64,000 bases of DNA from Paenibacillus turpanensis (lineage in GTDB: Bacteria > Bacillota > Bacilli > Paenibacillales > YIM-B00363). A model generated the notes under the pieces. It was not told the DNA's origin. It did no database searches and was given only the letters and a program-made list of their open reading frames with translations. Position numbers and translations under genes: made by a program. The stretch covers positions 303-64,302 of the forward strand of contig NZ_WTLI01000025.1 in assembly GCF_011421635.1 (NCBI RefSeq). The letters are read 5' to 3'. Below are positions 28,412 through 36,275 of this stretch, in pieces. The stretch's first letter is position 1, and the number at the start of each line of letters is the position of its first letter.

Positions 28412-30826
28412 CTACCCAAACCCATTGCTGCTAAGGGTATACAGCTGGTCCGATTGCCGGCTGATAAACCGACTAGGCTCACCGACCACCCCTATCTGCA
28501 GCTCATGCATCGCCCTTGTGCAAGCGGTATACAGCAGCCTGCGATCATGATCAGAGCTGTATTTGTCATCACAGGCGTCAAACACCAGCACGGCGTCAAA
28601 CTCCACCCCTTTGGCCAAATAAATCGGCATGACGACAACTCCCTTTTCATACTTCGGGGTATCCTTCGTCACCAGCGAAAGCTTCCCCTTCCATTCGGTG
28701 CCGTAGCCTGATTGCTTACCCTCCCCGCTCGAGGCGAGAAGTGCGTTGTACATGTCCTCACTTTCCTTTGCGGTTTTACATAATACTGCGATCGAATCAA
28801 ATCCCTGCGCCTCCCAAATGGATACAGACCGCCAAATTTCATTCAGCAGTTTTTCTTTATTATAAAACAGCGCAACCACCGGCTTCCTTCCATTCCGTTG
28901 AAAGGGTACAATCTCAGCGCCGTTTGGCACCATCCCGCGAGTAAACTCAATAATCTCAAACGTGGAACGGTAGCTTTTCGTAAACTGGAGAAGCTCGGTC
29001 TGTTCCTGTCCATATAAATCCCATAACGTATCTGCTTCCTGTAAAGATGAAGTATGGGCAAAAATCGTCTGATTCAAGTCGCCCAATACCGTCATTTTTG
29101 CTCGCGGGAACATATTCCTTATAAGCTGAAGCTGAAACGGCGTATAGTCCTGCACCTCATCAATGAATACATACCGGATGCTAGGGTTCGTTTCGAATCC
29201 GCGGCATAATTCCCGCAGGAACAGGAACGGTGCCGTGTCCTCGAAGCATAATTCTTTTCGATCGAGCAATTCGACGGTTTGACGGCATATGTCCGGCCAC
29301 TCCTTAGGAAGCGGCTGATCGCTTGTTTGCAGCTGTTCTGCAAAATCTGGCTCAAAAAGCTGACGATATAAGCTGATTGAGTCAACAAAGCTCAGCTGCT
29401 TGATTCCTCGTCGAATCGGTTCCAAATGCTTGGCCAGTACCATTCGCGCTAAAATTGTTTTTTCTTGGTCGTAGTCATCGAAGGTTGTTCCTCTCCCCGC
29501 TTTCTGGCGTACTAATTGCTCGTACGCCCTTCGATATTGCTCTTGGGTAAGGAGCTCCGCCTCATCCTCGATCCAATCGGCCTGCAACTCCGTTTCCTCG
29601 AACAGGGAGATCTGCTGAAGCAGCCAATCCCGTATCAGCTCGATCCGGTTTTGAAGACGAAAGGCTGGATCGAAGGAGTAAAATTTATCCATCATTACAT
29701 CCGCACTCACCAAGTCCACACCCCGAAACCGAATAGGATGAAACCGCATCCCCCGCTGCCGCAGAAAATCCCTGTATCTAAAAATTACATTGAGAAAAGC
29801 CTTCGACGACTTGTACTGAATGCCTATCGTACGAATCGCAGCGAGCTCGGGATCGTTTGCGGCCAGCACGAATTCGAGCTGAGTGAAAGGATCTTCAACG
29901 GTAAACTCTGGAAACAGCCGATGCTCAACATACTCTTGAAATGTCGTTTGCTGCATGTTCTGCTCGCCGAGCTCTGGCAGCACGGATGATACGTAACTGT
30001 TGAACATGGGATTCGGTGAAAACAGAACCATTTGATCTGCCGTAAGCGTATTCCGGTGCTTATAGAGCAAATACGCGACCCGCTGCAGCGCCGCCGATGT
30101 CTTCCCGCTTCCCGCAGTGCCGTTCACGATAAGCATCCGGCAGCGATCATGTCGGATCATTTCATTTTGTTCCCTTTGAATCGTGGCGACGATACTCTTC
30201 ATATGGACATCGGAGCTGCGGCTTAACACCTCTTGCAGCAGCTGATCGCCAATCGTCACGTTCGTGTCGAACATCAGCTTCAGAGTACCATCCCGTATAA
30301 CAAACTGCCTTTTCATCGTTATTTCACCCGCAACCGGCCCCATCGGGGATTCATAGCGGGCCGTTCCAGGCTCATGATCATAATAAAGGCTCGAGATCGG
30401 CGCACGCCAATCGTATATAAGAAACGGGCTGAGCTCATCCTCCTGCAGCGAACAAATGCCAATATAGATCGGTTCAGCAGTTTGTTCCCCCGTCTCCTTA
30501 AAATCGACCCGCCCAAAGTAAAGCGAGTCCGTCAATTTTTTCAGCTTCGCCAGTTGAGTTGTGTTTGACGCATACTGCTGCTCACGCAGGTTTAGCATTT
30601 CCGCCTGCTGCTTTACACTGGCATACGCTTCCGCTGTACTCTCACCGTCACCCACATTCAAACGGATATCATCCCAAAACTGCCTTCTGCTTTGGACGAC
30701 TTCCCCTTTCATCTCGCCCCGAGCCCGCTGCAGCTCTTCGATCTTCCCATGGATAATCTCCAGCACTTTAACCGCCCGCTCTTGTTCCTTCAGCCAATCG
30801 GAATCCAAGCGATTCACTGCGATCAC
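28412..30826 (-). CDS. helD: RNA polymerase recycling ATPase HelD (UvrD/Rep-like helicase fold)
   Basis: This protein of about 800 aa has the HelD architecture. An N-terminal coiled-coil arm (about 1-100) is followed by a conserved region (YIGICSLQEDELSPFLIYDWRAPISSLYYD), Walker A GTAGSGKTSAA (near 235), DEXX box FIDEVQDYTPFQ, and C-terminal motifs DLNQTIF, KSYRST, KGVEFDAV and YTACTRAMHEL. HelD dissociates stalled RNA polymerase from DNA and helps recycle it. A GTG at 30817 has better spacing to GAGGGA than 30826, so the first three residues are uncertain. It lies 10 bases after the tetR gene, an operon arrangement that puts it under a drug- or stress-type repressor. Confidence 0.93.
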   Translation of the reverse strand: MIAVNRLDSDWLKEQERAVKVLEIIHGKIEELQRARGEMKGEVVQSRRQFWDDIRLNVGDGESTAEAYASVKQQAEMLNLREQQYASNTTQLAKLKKLTDSLYFGRVDFKETGEQTAEPIYIGICSLQEDELSPFLIYDWRAPISSLYYDHEPGTARYESPMGPVAGEITMKRQFVIRDGTLKLMFDTNVTIGDQLLQEVLSRSSDVHMKSIVATIQREQNEMIRHDRCRMLIVNGTAGSGKTSAALQRVAYLLYKHRNTLTADQMVLFSPNPMFNSYVSSVLPELGEQNMQQTTFQEYVEHRLFPEFTVEDPFTQLEFVLAANDPELAAIRTIGIQYKSSKAFLNVIFRYRDFLRQRGMRFHPIRFRGVDLVSADVMMDKFYSFDPAFRLQNRIELIRDWLLQQISLFEETELQADWIEDEAELLTQEQYRRAYEQLVRQKAGRGTTFDDYDQEKTILARMVLAKHLEPIRRGIKQLSFVDSISLYRQLFEPDFAEQLQTSDQPLPKEWPDICRQTVELLDRKELCFEDTAPFLFLRELCRGFETNPSIRYVFIDEVQDYTPFQLQLIRNMFPRAKMTVLGDLNQTIFAHTSSLQEADTLWDLYGQEQTELLQFTKSYRSTFEIIEFTRGMVPNGAEIVPFQRNGRKPVVALFYNKEKLLNEIWRSVSIWEAQGFDSIAVLCKTAKESEDMYNALLASSGEGKQSGYGTEWKGKLSLVTKDTPKYEKGVVVMPIYLAKGVEFDAVLVFDACDDKYSSDHDRRLLYTACTRAMHELQIGVVGEPSRFISRQSDQLYTLSSNGFG

Positions 30827-30836
30827 ACTCCCTCAT

Positions 30837-31481
30837 TTACTCATACATAGCTTGAAAAGATGTACGCACATGGGCAAAGGTATGTTTAGCAGCACCTAAC
30901 AGCTTCTCGTAAATTTCAGGAAGGGCTTCAATCGTTGCCCTTGCTGTCTCGCCGCTTCTTGGAAAAAAGCTAGGGTCCAGCATAAAATGCAATCCGGCCA
31001 TCAAAAATTCGCTGATCTGTTCAGGATGCTCACTATGGAACACACCTTCTTTTACCCCCTGCTGTACAATTTCCGATACAAACGGAGTATACGACCGCAG
31101 GAGCAGCAGCTTCATTTTCAAATGCAGGCTGCTGTTATGGGCATGATGAAGATAAGCCATAAGTCCGTCTTTGTAATGGACGGTGACCGCCTCCGTGATC
31201 AACTGAATCACGGCCGTCATTTTTTCAACGGCATCTATGTCATTTTTTGCGGCAATCTTCTTCAGCGCTGGAATGCTGCTTTCAATTTCCGCTTGAATGA
31301 CCGCGTCGGCGATTTCATCCTTGGTCTTGAAATAGTGGTAAAAGGTCCCCTTTGCTACATTGAGTCTTTGAATGATATCATTGACCGAGGTTTTTTCGTA
31401 TCCTTTTTCCATAAACAATTCCCTGGCTGCTTGAACCAGCTCCTGACGACGTTCCTCCGGCAGTTTTACGATTCTTGCCAC
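30837..31481 (-). CDS. TetR/AcrR family repressor
   Basis: This 214-aa protein has an N-terminal TetR HTH (ARELFMEKGYEKTSVNDIIQRLNVAKGTFYHYFKTKDEI, split over about residues 20-57) and a helical ligand domain. The start is a GTG with GGAGG 10 bases upstream. It is first in an operon with helD, and a perfect 7+1+7 palindrome overlaps its -35 region, so autorepression with helD as co-target is likely. Ligand unknown. Confidence 0.92.
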   Translation of the reverse strand: MARIVKLPEERRQELVQAARELFMEKGYEKTSVNDIIQRLNVAKGTFYHYFKTKDEIADAVIQAEIESSIPALKKIAAKNDIDAVEKMTAVIQLITEAVTVHYKDGLMAYLHHAHNSSLHLKMKLLLLRSYTPFVSEIVQQGVKEGVFHSEHPEQISEFLMAGLHFMLDPSFFPRSGETARATIEALPEIYEKLLGAAKHTFAHVRTSFQAMYE

Positions 31482-31515
31482 GCCCCATCAACCTCCAAAA
31501 CAACGATATTGTTGT

Positions 31516-31545
31516 ATTTTACTACATCGACCGACCGTCGGTCAA
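31516..31545 (-). promoter_or_regulatory. tetR-helD promoter with TetR operator palindrome
   Basis: Minus-strand -35 TTGACC (31545-31540), 18-bp spacer, -10 TAAAAT (31521-31516). The palindrome GACCGAC-C-GTCGGTC (31529-31543) overlaps the -35 and spacer and has the form common for TetR-family sites. A weaker palindrome, ACAAC-N6-GTTGT (31500-31515), lies near the start site. Confidence 0.65.
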
Positions 31546-31547
31546 TA

Positions 31548-31658
31548 ATGGAGGTGCTAGGAGTAAATTCAGCCACTTTATGTAAGCAGAAAATAAAGTA
31601 TTTGACTGAGCATGAATATGAACCAGCGACAGCCAGAGACGAGAAAATCAAGTCCTAG
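31548..31658 (+). other. Possible 36-aa reading frame or small RNA, divergent from tetR
   Basis: An ATG at 31548 opens a 36-codon frame (MEVLGVNSATL... ...ARDEKIKS) ending at 31658. An intrinsic terminator oriented the same way overlaps its last codons. There is no ribosome site before the ATG, and the strong plus-strand promoter one would want is not obvious. The transcript could be a small RNA, a leaderless peptide, or the remains of a longer gene. The terminator is the main reason to list it. Confidence 0.3.
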
Positions 31659-31673
31659 ACTGTCGCTATTTTT
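31625..31673 (+). terminator. Intrinsic terminator, plus orientation
   Basis: Stem AGCGACAG (31625-31632) / CTGTCGCT (31660-31667), 27-nt loop, then ATTTTTT. No annotated plus-strand gene ends here except the possible 36-aa frame. Confidence 0.6.
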
Positions 31674-31695
31674 TGAGCTAATATTACCCGTTAAC

Positions 31696-32121
31696 TCAAC
31701 GATTTATGAGTTTACCTAACGGCCAGCCAATTAAACTAACCCCATATACGACAGCAATACATATGAGGGCTAAGTTTATATCGGACGGCATGGTAATGAA
31801 ATATCTCAGTCCATACAGAGGGCCAGAAAAAATGAAGAATGCAGGAATGTTCGAAATGTCAAAATATGCCGGAATCAACAATAAAGCCCCTCCTCCCCAA
31901 AACCATGAGGACGCTTTTATTCCTACGTTGCTTTTGCTCATGAATAATGTACATAAAAACCAAAGAAGAATAAAAACCAGAGAAGAAAGCAGTTGAGTGA
32001 TGCTTGGTATGTTCCCCTTAAGGTAAGCATTAAAATTCAGCATGGAAAAGGGGACAGAAAGAACTAGAAAAAAAATGATTACATGGCCAACTCTCGTTAC
32101 AAAAGGCTTTTGACTCGTCAT
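31696..32121 (-). CDS. Small integral membrane protein, four predicted segments
   Basis: This 141-aa, strongly hydrophobic protein has segments at about 12-30, 41-62, 72-92 and 113-135 and a basic end (KLINR). AAGGAAGGA precedes the ATG by about 7 bases. No family recognised. It lies next to an insertion element in AT-rich DNA, so it may be recently acquired. Transcribed alone. Confidence 0.6.
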   Translation of the reverse strand: MTSQKPFVTRVGHVIIFFLVLSVPFSMLNFNAYLKGNIPSITQLLSSLVFILLWFLCTLFMSKSNVGIKASSWFWGGGALLLIPAYFDISNIPAFFIFSGPLYGLRYFITMPSDINLALICIAVVYGVSLIGWPLGKLINR

Positions 32122-32333
32122 ATTTTATTATCCTTCCTTACATTTTTTTTGGATGTAGAAGGAGATTCCTTTTTTTCAATACAATTTAGACGTAAGATAC
32201 AAAATTTTTGTTGCACTAATGTGCCGTTAGCTTAATGAAGCATCGTCAGTCTAATGTAGTGGAATGATTAGAAAAATTAAAATAAGCCCATTACCTAAAT
32301 TTTAACGGGTTCACTTCAGGGGTGCAAAATTAA

Positions 32334-33044
32334 AATTGTCATGCAAAATGCCGGCGGTTTGTTACGGATGGAGATTCGTCCATTATCACAGCACTATTTC
32401 GCGCGTTTAAGAAGGAATTAGGCATTTGGTATGCTCACCACTTCCTCTGTAAAATAGACAAAAGCAAAAGCCTGCCAGAGGCATTTAAGGAGTATCAGGA
32501 AGGACGCGAGTATTTAAAAGCGTGGGCAACAAGCAACGGGGTTGAAAATACCTCATTGAGCAAGATCGCGTTTCTTATGCTAGAAGAAATGTTCAAGACG
32601 CACCAATTTCATGAGGATGTGCCAATCGGCGGAAAGATGCATCCAAAATGGGCGAAAAACCCTGTGGAGCATCCTTTGCCTTCAGTAGATCAAGGCTGGT
32701 ATTCGGTCGATTGCACGACAAATCTATCTTCGTATGAACCAAAGGATATTGCCAACATGGTCTTGCAAGTCAACGACAAATCCGCGAGCGCATTCATGCA
32801 GCAAATTAGGAAGAGGATTTCAATCCTAGAGAGACCCTTAGAGACCGCAAGGGGGGACGGCAAAAGCTATATGTATGCCAACTTCAATCCAAAGTACGCT
32901 CATTACGCCATTACCATACTGAGAACCTATTATAACTTTTGCTTGCCGTTCCGTTCGTGGGATAAGTCCAAACTCACGCCAGCCCAAAGGTTAGGGCTTG
33001 TCAATAGGGCATTTACCTTGAAAGACATCATATATTTCAAGTAA
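32334..33044 (+). pseudogene. C-terminal remnant of a DDE-type transposase
   Basis: The frame is open from just after a stop at 32331. Transposase-like sequence begins near 32355 (FVTDGDSSIITALFRAFKK), which looks like the second catalytic Asp region. It continues to a typical C-terminal tail (YYNFCLPFRSWD, LTPAQRLGLVNRAFTLKDIIYFK). A TTG at 32556 gives a 162-aa frame but no convincing start. The N-terminal half including the first catalytic Asp is missing because the left inverted repeat abuts this part directly. The protein is very likely inactive, so movement would need a full-length copy elsewhere. Confidence 0.75.
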
Positions 33045-33071
33045 AAGGACCACTTTTCAAGTGTGGTCCTT
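33045..33071. terminator. Hairpin between transposase remnant and passenger gene
   Basis: Stem AAGGACCAC (33045-33053) / GTGGTCCTT (33063-33071) with a 9-nt loop, lying between two convergent genes. No long T-run, so termination strength is uncertain. Confidence 0.5.
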
Positions 33072-33088
33072 CAAGCTCAATAAGGTTA

Positions 33089-33658
33089 TTATAAATTATT
33101 CTTAAAATAATCATCCACTAATTTTGTATATTTATTTGCGACACTTTTAATTTGTGCGTTTACCTCATTGAACTCCGATGATGTTGGATCAAAGAGCAGT
33201 TTTTCTTTTTCCGTATCATCCATGTCGATAATGCCTCGACTAATTACCATAAGTTCGTCATTCATCTCTTTGAATAGTTCGGATGCTTTTTCTTTATTTA
33301 ATGGACCTTTCTCAAGGGCTAGGTCTTTGAATAGTGGGTCATACGCCAGGATAAGGAAATTGCTCATATTTACATTTAGTTCGATAGGTCTTCCTGTCAT
33401 CTGAAAATGATAACATGTTTGATTAACATACCATAGAACCTTCTCTGAATCTTGAAACTCATTTTTTATATAGTATCTATCAATTGTTTCCGATAGACGA
33501 TATAGTTGAATCCACTCGGCGTCTGTATTTTTTATTGTTTCCTCGATAAGTTCATTTTTTTGGTTATTTATCACAACATAATTTGCTGTAAGAATTAATA
33601 GGACAAAAGCCATAGCAATACAACCAATCATCCATTTCTTCTCTCCAAGCCATTTCAT
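33089..33658 (-). CDS. Membrane-anchored protein of unknown function carried inside the insertion element
   Basis: This 189-aa protein has one N-terminal membrane segment (about 10-30, an uncleaved-anchor type) followed by a helical outer domain rich in Glu, Lys and Asn. The ribosome site GGGGGAAAGG lies about 5 bases before the ATG. It is transcribed opposite to the transposase remnant and sits between the element's inverted repeats, so it is a passenger or part of DNA caught by the element. AT-rich codon use differs from the flanking core genes. No family recognised. Confidence 0.6.
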   Translation of the reverse strand: MKWLGEKKWMIGCIAMAFVLLILTANYVVINNQKNELIEETIKNTDAEWIQLYRLSETIDRYYIKNEFQDSEKVLWYVNQTCYHFQMTGRPIELNVNMSNFLILAYDPLFKDLALEKGPLNKEKASELFKEMNDELMVISRGIIDMDDTEKEKLLFDPTSSEFNEVNAQIKSVANKYTKLVDDYFKNNL

Positions 33659-33899
33659 GAAACCTTTCCCCCAACTAATAACTTTACCTTATAATACCAT
33701 GTATTCAGGGGAACATTACAAATTCCTTCCTCAGATACCAAATGAGGTGACAATTCAGCCACCTCTTTGATATGGATTAGTGTACTTACCGCGCCGATTT
33801 AATGGTCAAAACAGTTGACAAAAATAGTTTTGCACCTCACAAGTGAACCCGTTACCTAAATTTGGATGTTGTTTATTCCCAATTTTTTATTGCAATGGA

Positions 33900-34353
33900 G
33901 AAAATTTGTATACTGCGTTTCCATTCCTTCTCACTGCGGAACTTTTCAATAGGAATGCAAGCAGCAACATGGAAATCGGAACCAAAAAAAGCTGTCATTT
34001 CGACAGTTGGGGCGTCATCCAAACGGCATTACACGCGAGGATGCCGGAGCTCAAAAGAGCGAGAACCTGGTCCAGAGAGACTTCAGATCCTCAGCACCCA
34101 AAAGAGGCTATCGGATATCACCGAAATTCCTTAAGAAAAAGAAGCTTTACAAGATCAACACGGAGTGCTATCCGAAGGCCTATATTAAAACAATCATCTT
34201 TAGATACATCATAGTCTACTACAACAGACAGCGGGTCTACACCTCTAATCCAGGGGGTTGGATCCCAACTATATATCGCGAGTCACAAGCAGCCTAACGG
34301 GTTTGTGTATGAGGGTGTTTTCGAACTGCACTTTTTTTGACAACTCCAGACTG
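33900..34353 (+). pseudogene. IS3-family transposase (OrfB) remnant
   Basis: The frame at 34007-34297 ends with TECYPKAY, IIVYYNRQRVYTSNPGG and PTIYRESQAA, the characteristic IS3 OrfB C-terminus. Just upstream, ENLVQRDFRSSAP resembles the segment before the first catalytic Asp. The core between them, with its catalytic residues, is deleted. After the stop, a segment ending TTTGACAACTCC near 34353 looks like an IS3-type end. The left boundary is not clear. Non-functional. Confidence 0.65.
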
Positions 34354-34410
34354 GAAGTTACGGAAGGTAATGAGCTAAGCCAGAAATTCGTATGTTAACG
34401 TATAGTTAAA

Positions 34411-34434
34411 GGAGAACTGGATTATCAGTTCTCC
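34411..34434. terminator. Hairpin near the end of the 58-aa membrane gene
   Basis: Perfect 9-bp stem GGAGAACTG (34411-34419) / CAGTTCTCC (34426-34434) with a 6-nt loop, 13 bases past the stop of the minus-strand gene. The T-content after the stem is weak on both sides. Confidence 0.5.
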
Positions 34435-34446
34435 ATTATTTGACGC

Positions 34447-34623
34447 TTACTTCTTTCGGGTAGGCATCTTTATTACAAAGAATAGTAATGATAAAAAGAA
34501 TAAGGCTTGTGAAACGTTGACAAATATTCTGATACCTTCGCCTAATTCTTTTATGCCAAATAAGATATCAATTATGGACACCAAACCTGTAATAATAAGT
34601 ATAATCAGTGAGAGTATATACAC
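34447..34623 (-). CDS. 58-aa membrane protein
   Basis: A GTG at 34623 with AGGGGGA about 6 bases upstream opens a 58-codon frame ending at a TAA (34447-34449). It encodes two hydrophobic segments (about 2-24 and 33-51) joined by a short charged loop (GIKELGEG) and ends in a basic tail (MPTRKK). Ribosome site, hydrophobic pattern and downstream hairpin support a real gene. No family recognised. It lies just downstream of the decayed frames at 34650-35114, on the same strand. Confidence 0.5.
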   Translation of the reverse strand: MYILSLIILIITGLVSIIDILFGIKELGEGIRIFVNVSQALFFLSLLFFVIKMPTRKK

Positions 34624-34649
34624 GTATAGTCCCCCTAAATATTGGTGTT

Positions 34650-34766
34650 TTACAGCAGGAAGAAGACAATTGCTCTTGCTGCTGCATCACTTAACCATGC
34701 TGTAACACCAACAGATTGTAGATCATTGGATAGACCATCCTCTGCAGTCCCAATAAAGACTACCAT
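34650..34766 (-). pseudogene. 38-codon frame, probably part of a decayed gene
   Basis: An ATG at 34766 opens a frame (MVVFIGTAEDGL... ...AIVFFLL) to a stop at 34650. The ribosome site is poor (GGA at 7 bases). Just upstream a different frame still looks coding (LLTDGAKKPENLFWLLGNY). Together with the frame at 34848-35114 this suggests one gene broken by stops and frameshifts. It could instead be a genuine small peptide. Confidence 0.3.
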
Positions 34767-34847
34767 AATATCCAATTATTTAGTAATTTCCTAATAACCA
34801 AAATAAGTTTTCAGGTTTTTTTGCACCATCTGTTAACAATCTATCAA

Positions 34848-35114
34848 TTATTGTGCTACTTCTTTTGCTAGTTTTGTTTTCCATCCCTGCGTAGTAACAT
34901 CGCCTGCAATTGATGTAATGCCAGGTTCAGCGCCAAAAGTTCCAAATAGAGTATCGTAATCTACTTGTCTAAGTTCAAGTTCAATTCTTTTGCCTAGGTT
35001 GATTGAAGCAGCAAAAGTCCTACCCATTGTCTCGCCAAAAAGATTTTCGTCACCCGAAAAAAGACACCACACGGCAGCAGAACGCGGGCATCTTTTCATG
35101 ACGTGACAATTCAT
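34848..35114 (-). pseudogene. 88-codon frame, C-terminal fragment of an unknown protein
   Basis: An ATG directly after the serine hydrolase stop opens an 88-codon frame. Its first ~20 residues look like chance translation. From about GDENLFGETMGRTFAASINLG on, the text is AT-rich and protein-like. No ribosome site. Probably foreign DNA joined to the end of the serine hydrolase operon, continued in broken frames to 34650. Confidence 0.3.
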
Positions 35115-36182
35115 TCAATCCTTGTTCGGATTCACAAGCTCTTGCAGCAAAACCCGCGCTAACTCGTCGACGATCAGCTTGCGAAGGCCAAAAGACGCGA
35201 GCACATGCGTCCATGCTCCTATTCCCGTATTCGCCAGCACTACGACACCGGTTCGGCTTTCCTTATGAAAACCAATGAAGCTGGTCGAGCCATACGTCCC
35301 CCCGTTATGCCAGTGGAATCGCTTCTCTTCCCTCGTACGGATCATCCAGCCGAGTCCAATCTGTACATTAGGATTCAATTCATGCTTCGGTTCATGACAT
35401 GCCTGAAACCGTTCTGTCTGTGGGCTGTTACCCATTCCAAGCTGAATACGCAGAAAATGCAATAAATCGGCAACGGTCGAACGAATTGCGCCCGCTCCGG
35501 CCATCGCGTTTAAATCCCAATGCTTGACGGGCTTGCCCTTCTCGTTGTAAACCGGCATTAGACGCGGCAATTGCTGCTCATTCAGTTCGATCACCGTATC
35601 CTGCAGCCCGCATGGGTTTGCAATTTGCTCTGCAAATAATTGTTCATATGGCTGCTTTGCAACTGTAGACAGCACGTGACCAAGTAAGCCGTACCCGTAA
35701 TTGGAATACTCAAACGTCCCTTTCCTTTTTAGGTCATCGGGCCGGATCAGATTTAACGCCTTCAAAAGATCAGTCGCCGTATAATTTTGGTATGGGTTTA
35801 ACTGGTCTGTTACATTTTTTCGTAAATTGAGGGGAAGCCTTGGCAGACCGGAGGTATGCGTCGCCAGCTCCTTCAGCGTAATCCCTCCCGCAGGCATTCC
35901 CTGCAGCTCCGGAAGGTGAGTCTGCACCTCATCCTCAATCCGCAGCTTTCCTTCTGCCGCCAAGCCGGACAGCATAGAAGCCGTCATAACCTTCGTGATC
36001 GAACCGATTTCGTAAATCCCGTCGGCTTCTTGAATACCGTCCAGCTGTGGCCCGAACGCCCATTTCTCTTCCCCATCAGGGGTTAAAACCCCGATCGAAA
36101 AGGTCGTGTGGGCAAGCTTCTTCGCGTAACGCCCGAGAAATTCATCCGCTTTTGAACGAAAACGAAGCTGATTTGTCGACAT
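35115..36182 (-). CDS. Serine hydrolase, class C beta-lactamase / penicillin-binding protein-like
   Basis: This 355-aa protein has the beta-lactamase family fold. The nucleophile SITK (SxxK) is near residue 61, YSN (the YxN motif) lies in EYSNYGYGLLGHVL near 160, and HNGGTYGST near 295 takes the place of the KTG box. There is no signal peptide, so it is probably cytoplasmic, acting as an esterase or peptidase rather than a secreted lactamase. It starts 6 bases after a 28-aa membrane peptide that itself overlaps doxX, so all three are one transcript. Substrate unknown. Confidence 0.85.
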   Translation of the reverse strand: MSTNQLRFRSKADEFLGRYAKKLAHTTFSIGVLTPDGEEKWAFGPQLDGIQEADGIYEIGSITKVMTASMLSGLAAEGKLRIEDEVQTHLPELQGMPAGGITLKELATHTSGLPRLPLNLRKNVTDQLNPYQNYTATDLLKALNLIRPDDLKRKGTFEYSNYGYGLLGHVLSTVAKQPYEQLFAEQIANPCGLQDTVIELNEQQLPRLMPVYNEKGKPVKHWDLNAMAGAGAIRSTVADLLHFLRIQLGMGNSPQTERFQACHEPKHELNPNVQIGLGWMIRTREEKRFHWHNGGTYGSTSFIGFHKESRTGVVVLANTGIGAWTHVLASFGLRKLIVDELARVLLQELVNPNKD

Positions 36183-36188
36183 AAGTCC

Positions 36189-36275
36189 TCATTTCCGCCG
36201 CCATTCTTTTATCCCATAATATAAAGTGGTTACGCTGAATAATCCGATAAGCAGCATCATCATAAACGGGGTCAT
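36189..36275 (-). CDS. 28-aa membrane peptide coupled to doxX
   Basis: The ATG at 36275 overlaps the doxX stop as ATGA, with GGAGG 6 bases upstream inside doxX. The frame encodes 28 residues: one hydrophobic helix (FMMMLLIGLFSVTTLYYG) with a basic end (KEWRRK). The next gene starts 6 bases after its stop. Overlap, ribosome site and a clean transmembrane pattern make a real micropeptide likely. Function unknown; a partner of the DoxX-like protein is the simplest idea. Confidence 0.6.
   Translation of the reverse strand: MTPFMMMLLIGLFSVTTLYYGIKEWRRK

Larger units (their letters stand above)
32303..33854. mobile_element. Insertion element with 39-bp terminal inverted repeats and 9-bp target duplication
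   Basis: Ends begin TAACGGGTTCACTT at the left (32303-32341) and its inverse at the right (33816-33854). They match at 32 of 39 positions, including GGTGCAAAA and TTGTCA further in. The element is bounded by the direct repeat CCTAAATTT (32294-32302 and 33855-33863), a 9-bp target site duplication. It spans 1552 bp and carries a 5'-truncated transposase frame and an opposite-strand gene. The IS family was not identified. Confidence 0.8.

Noticed and set aside
30987-31658. 223-codon plus-strand frame across tetR and its promoter
   Set aside because: Most of it is antisense to the TetR gene. Only its last 36 codons, beyond the tetR start, were kept as a possible small frame.
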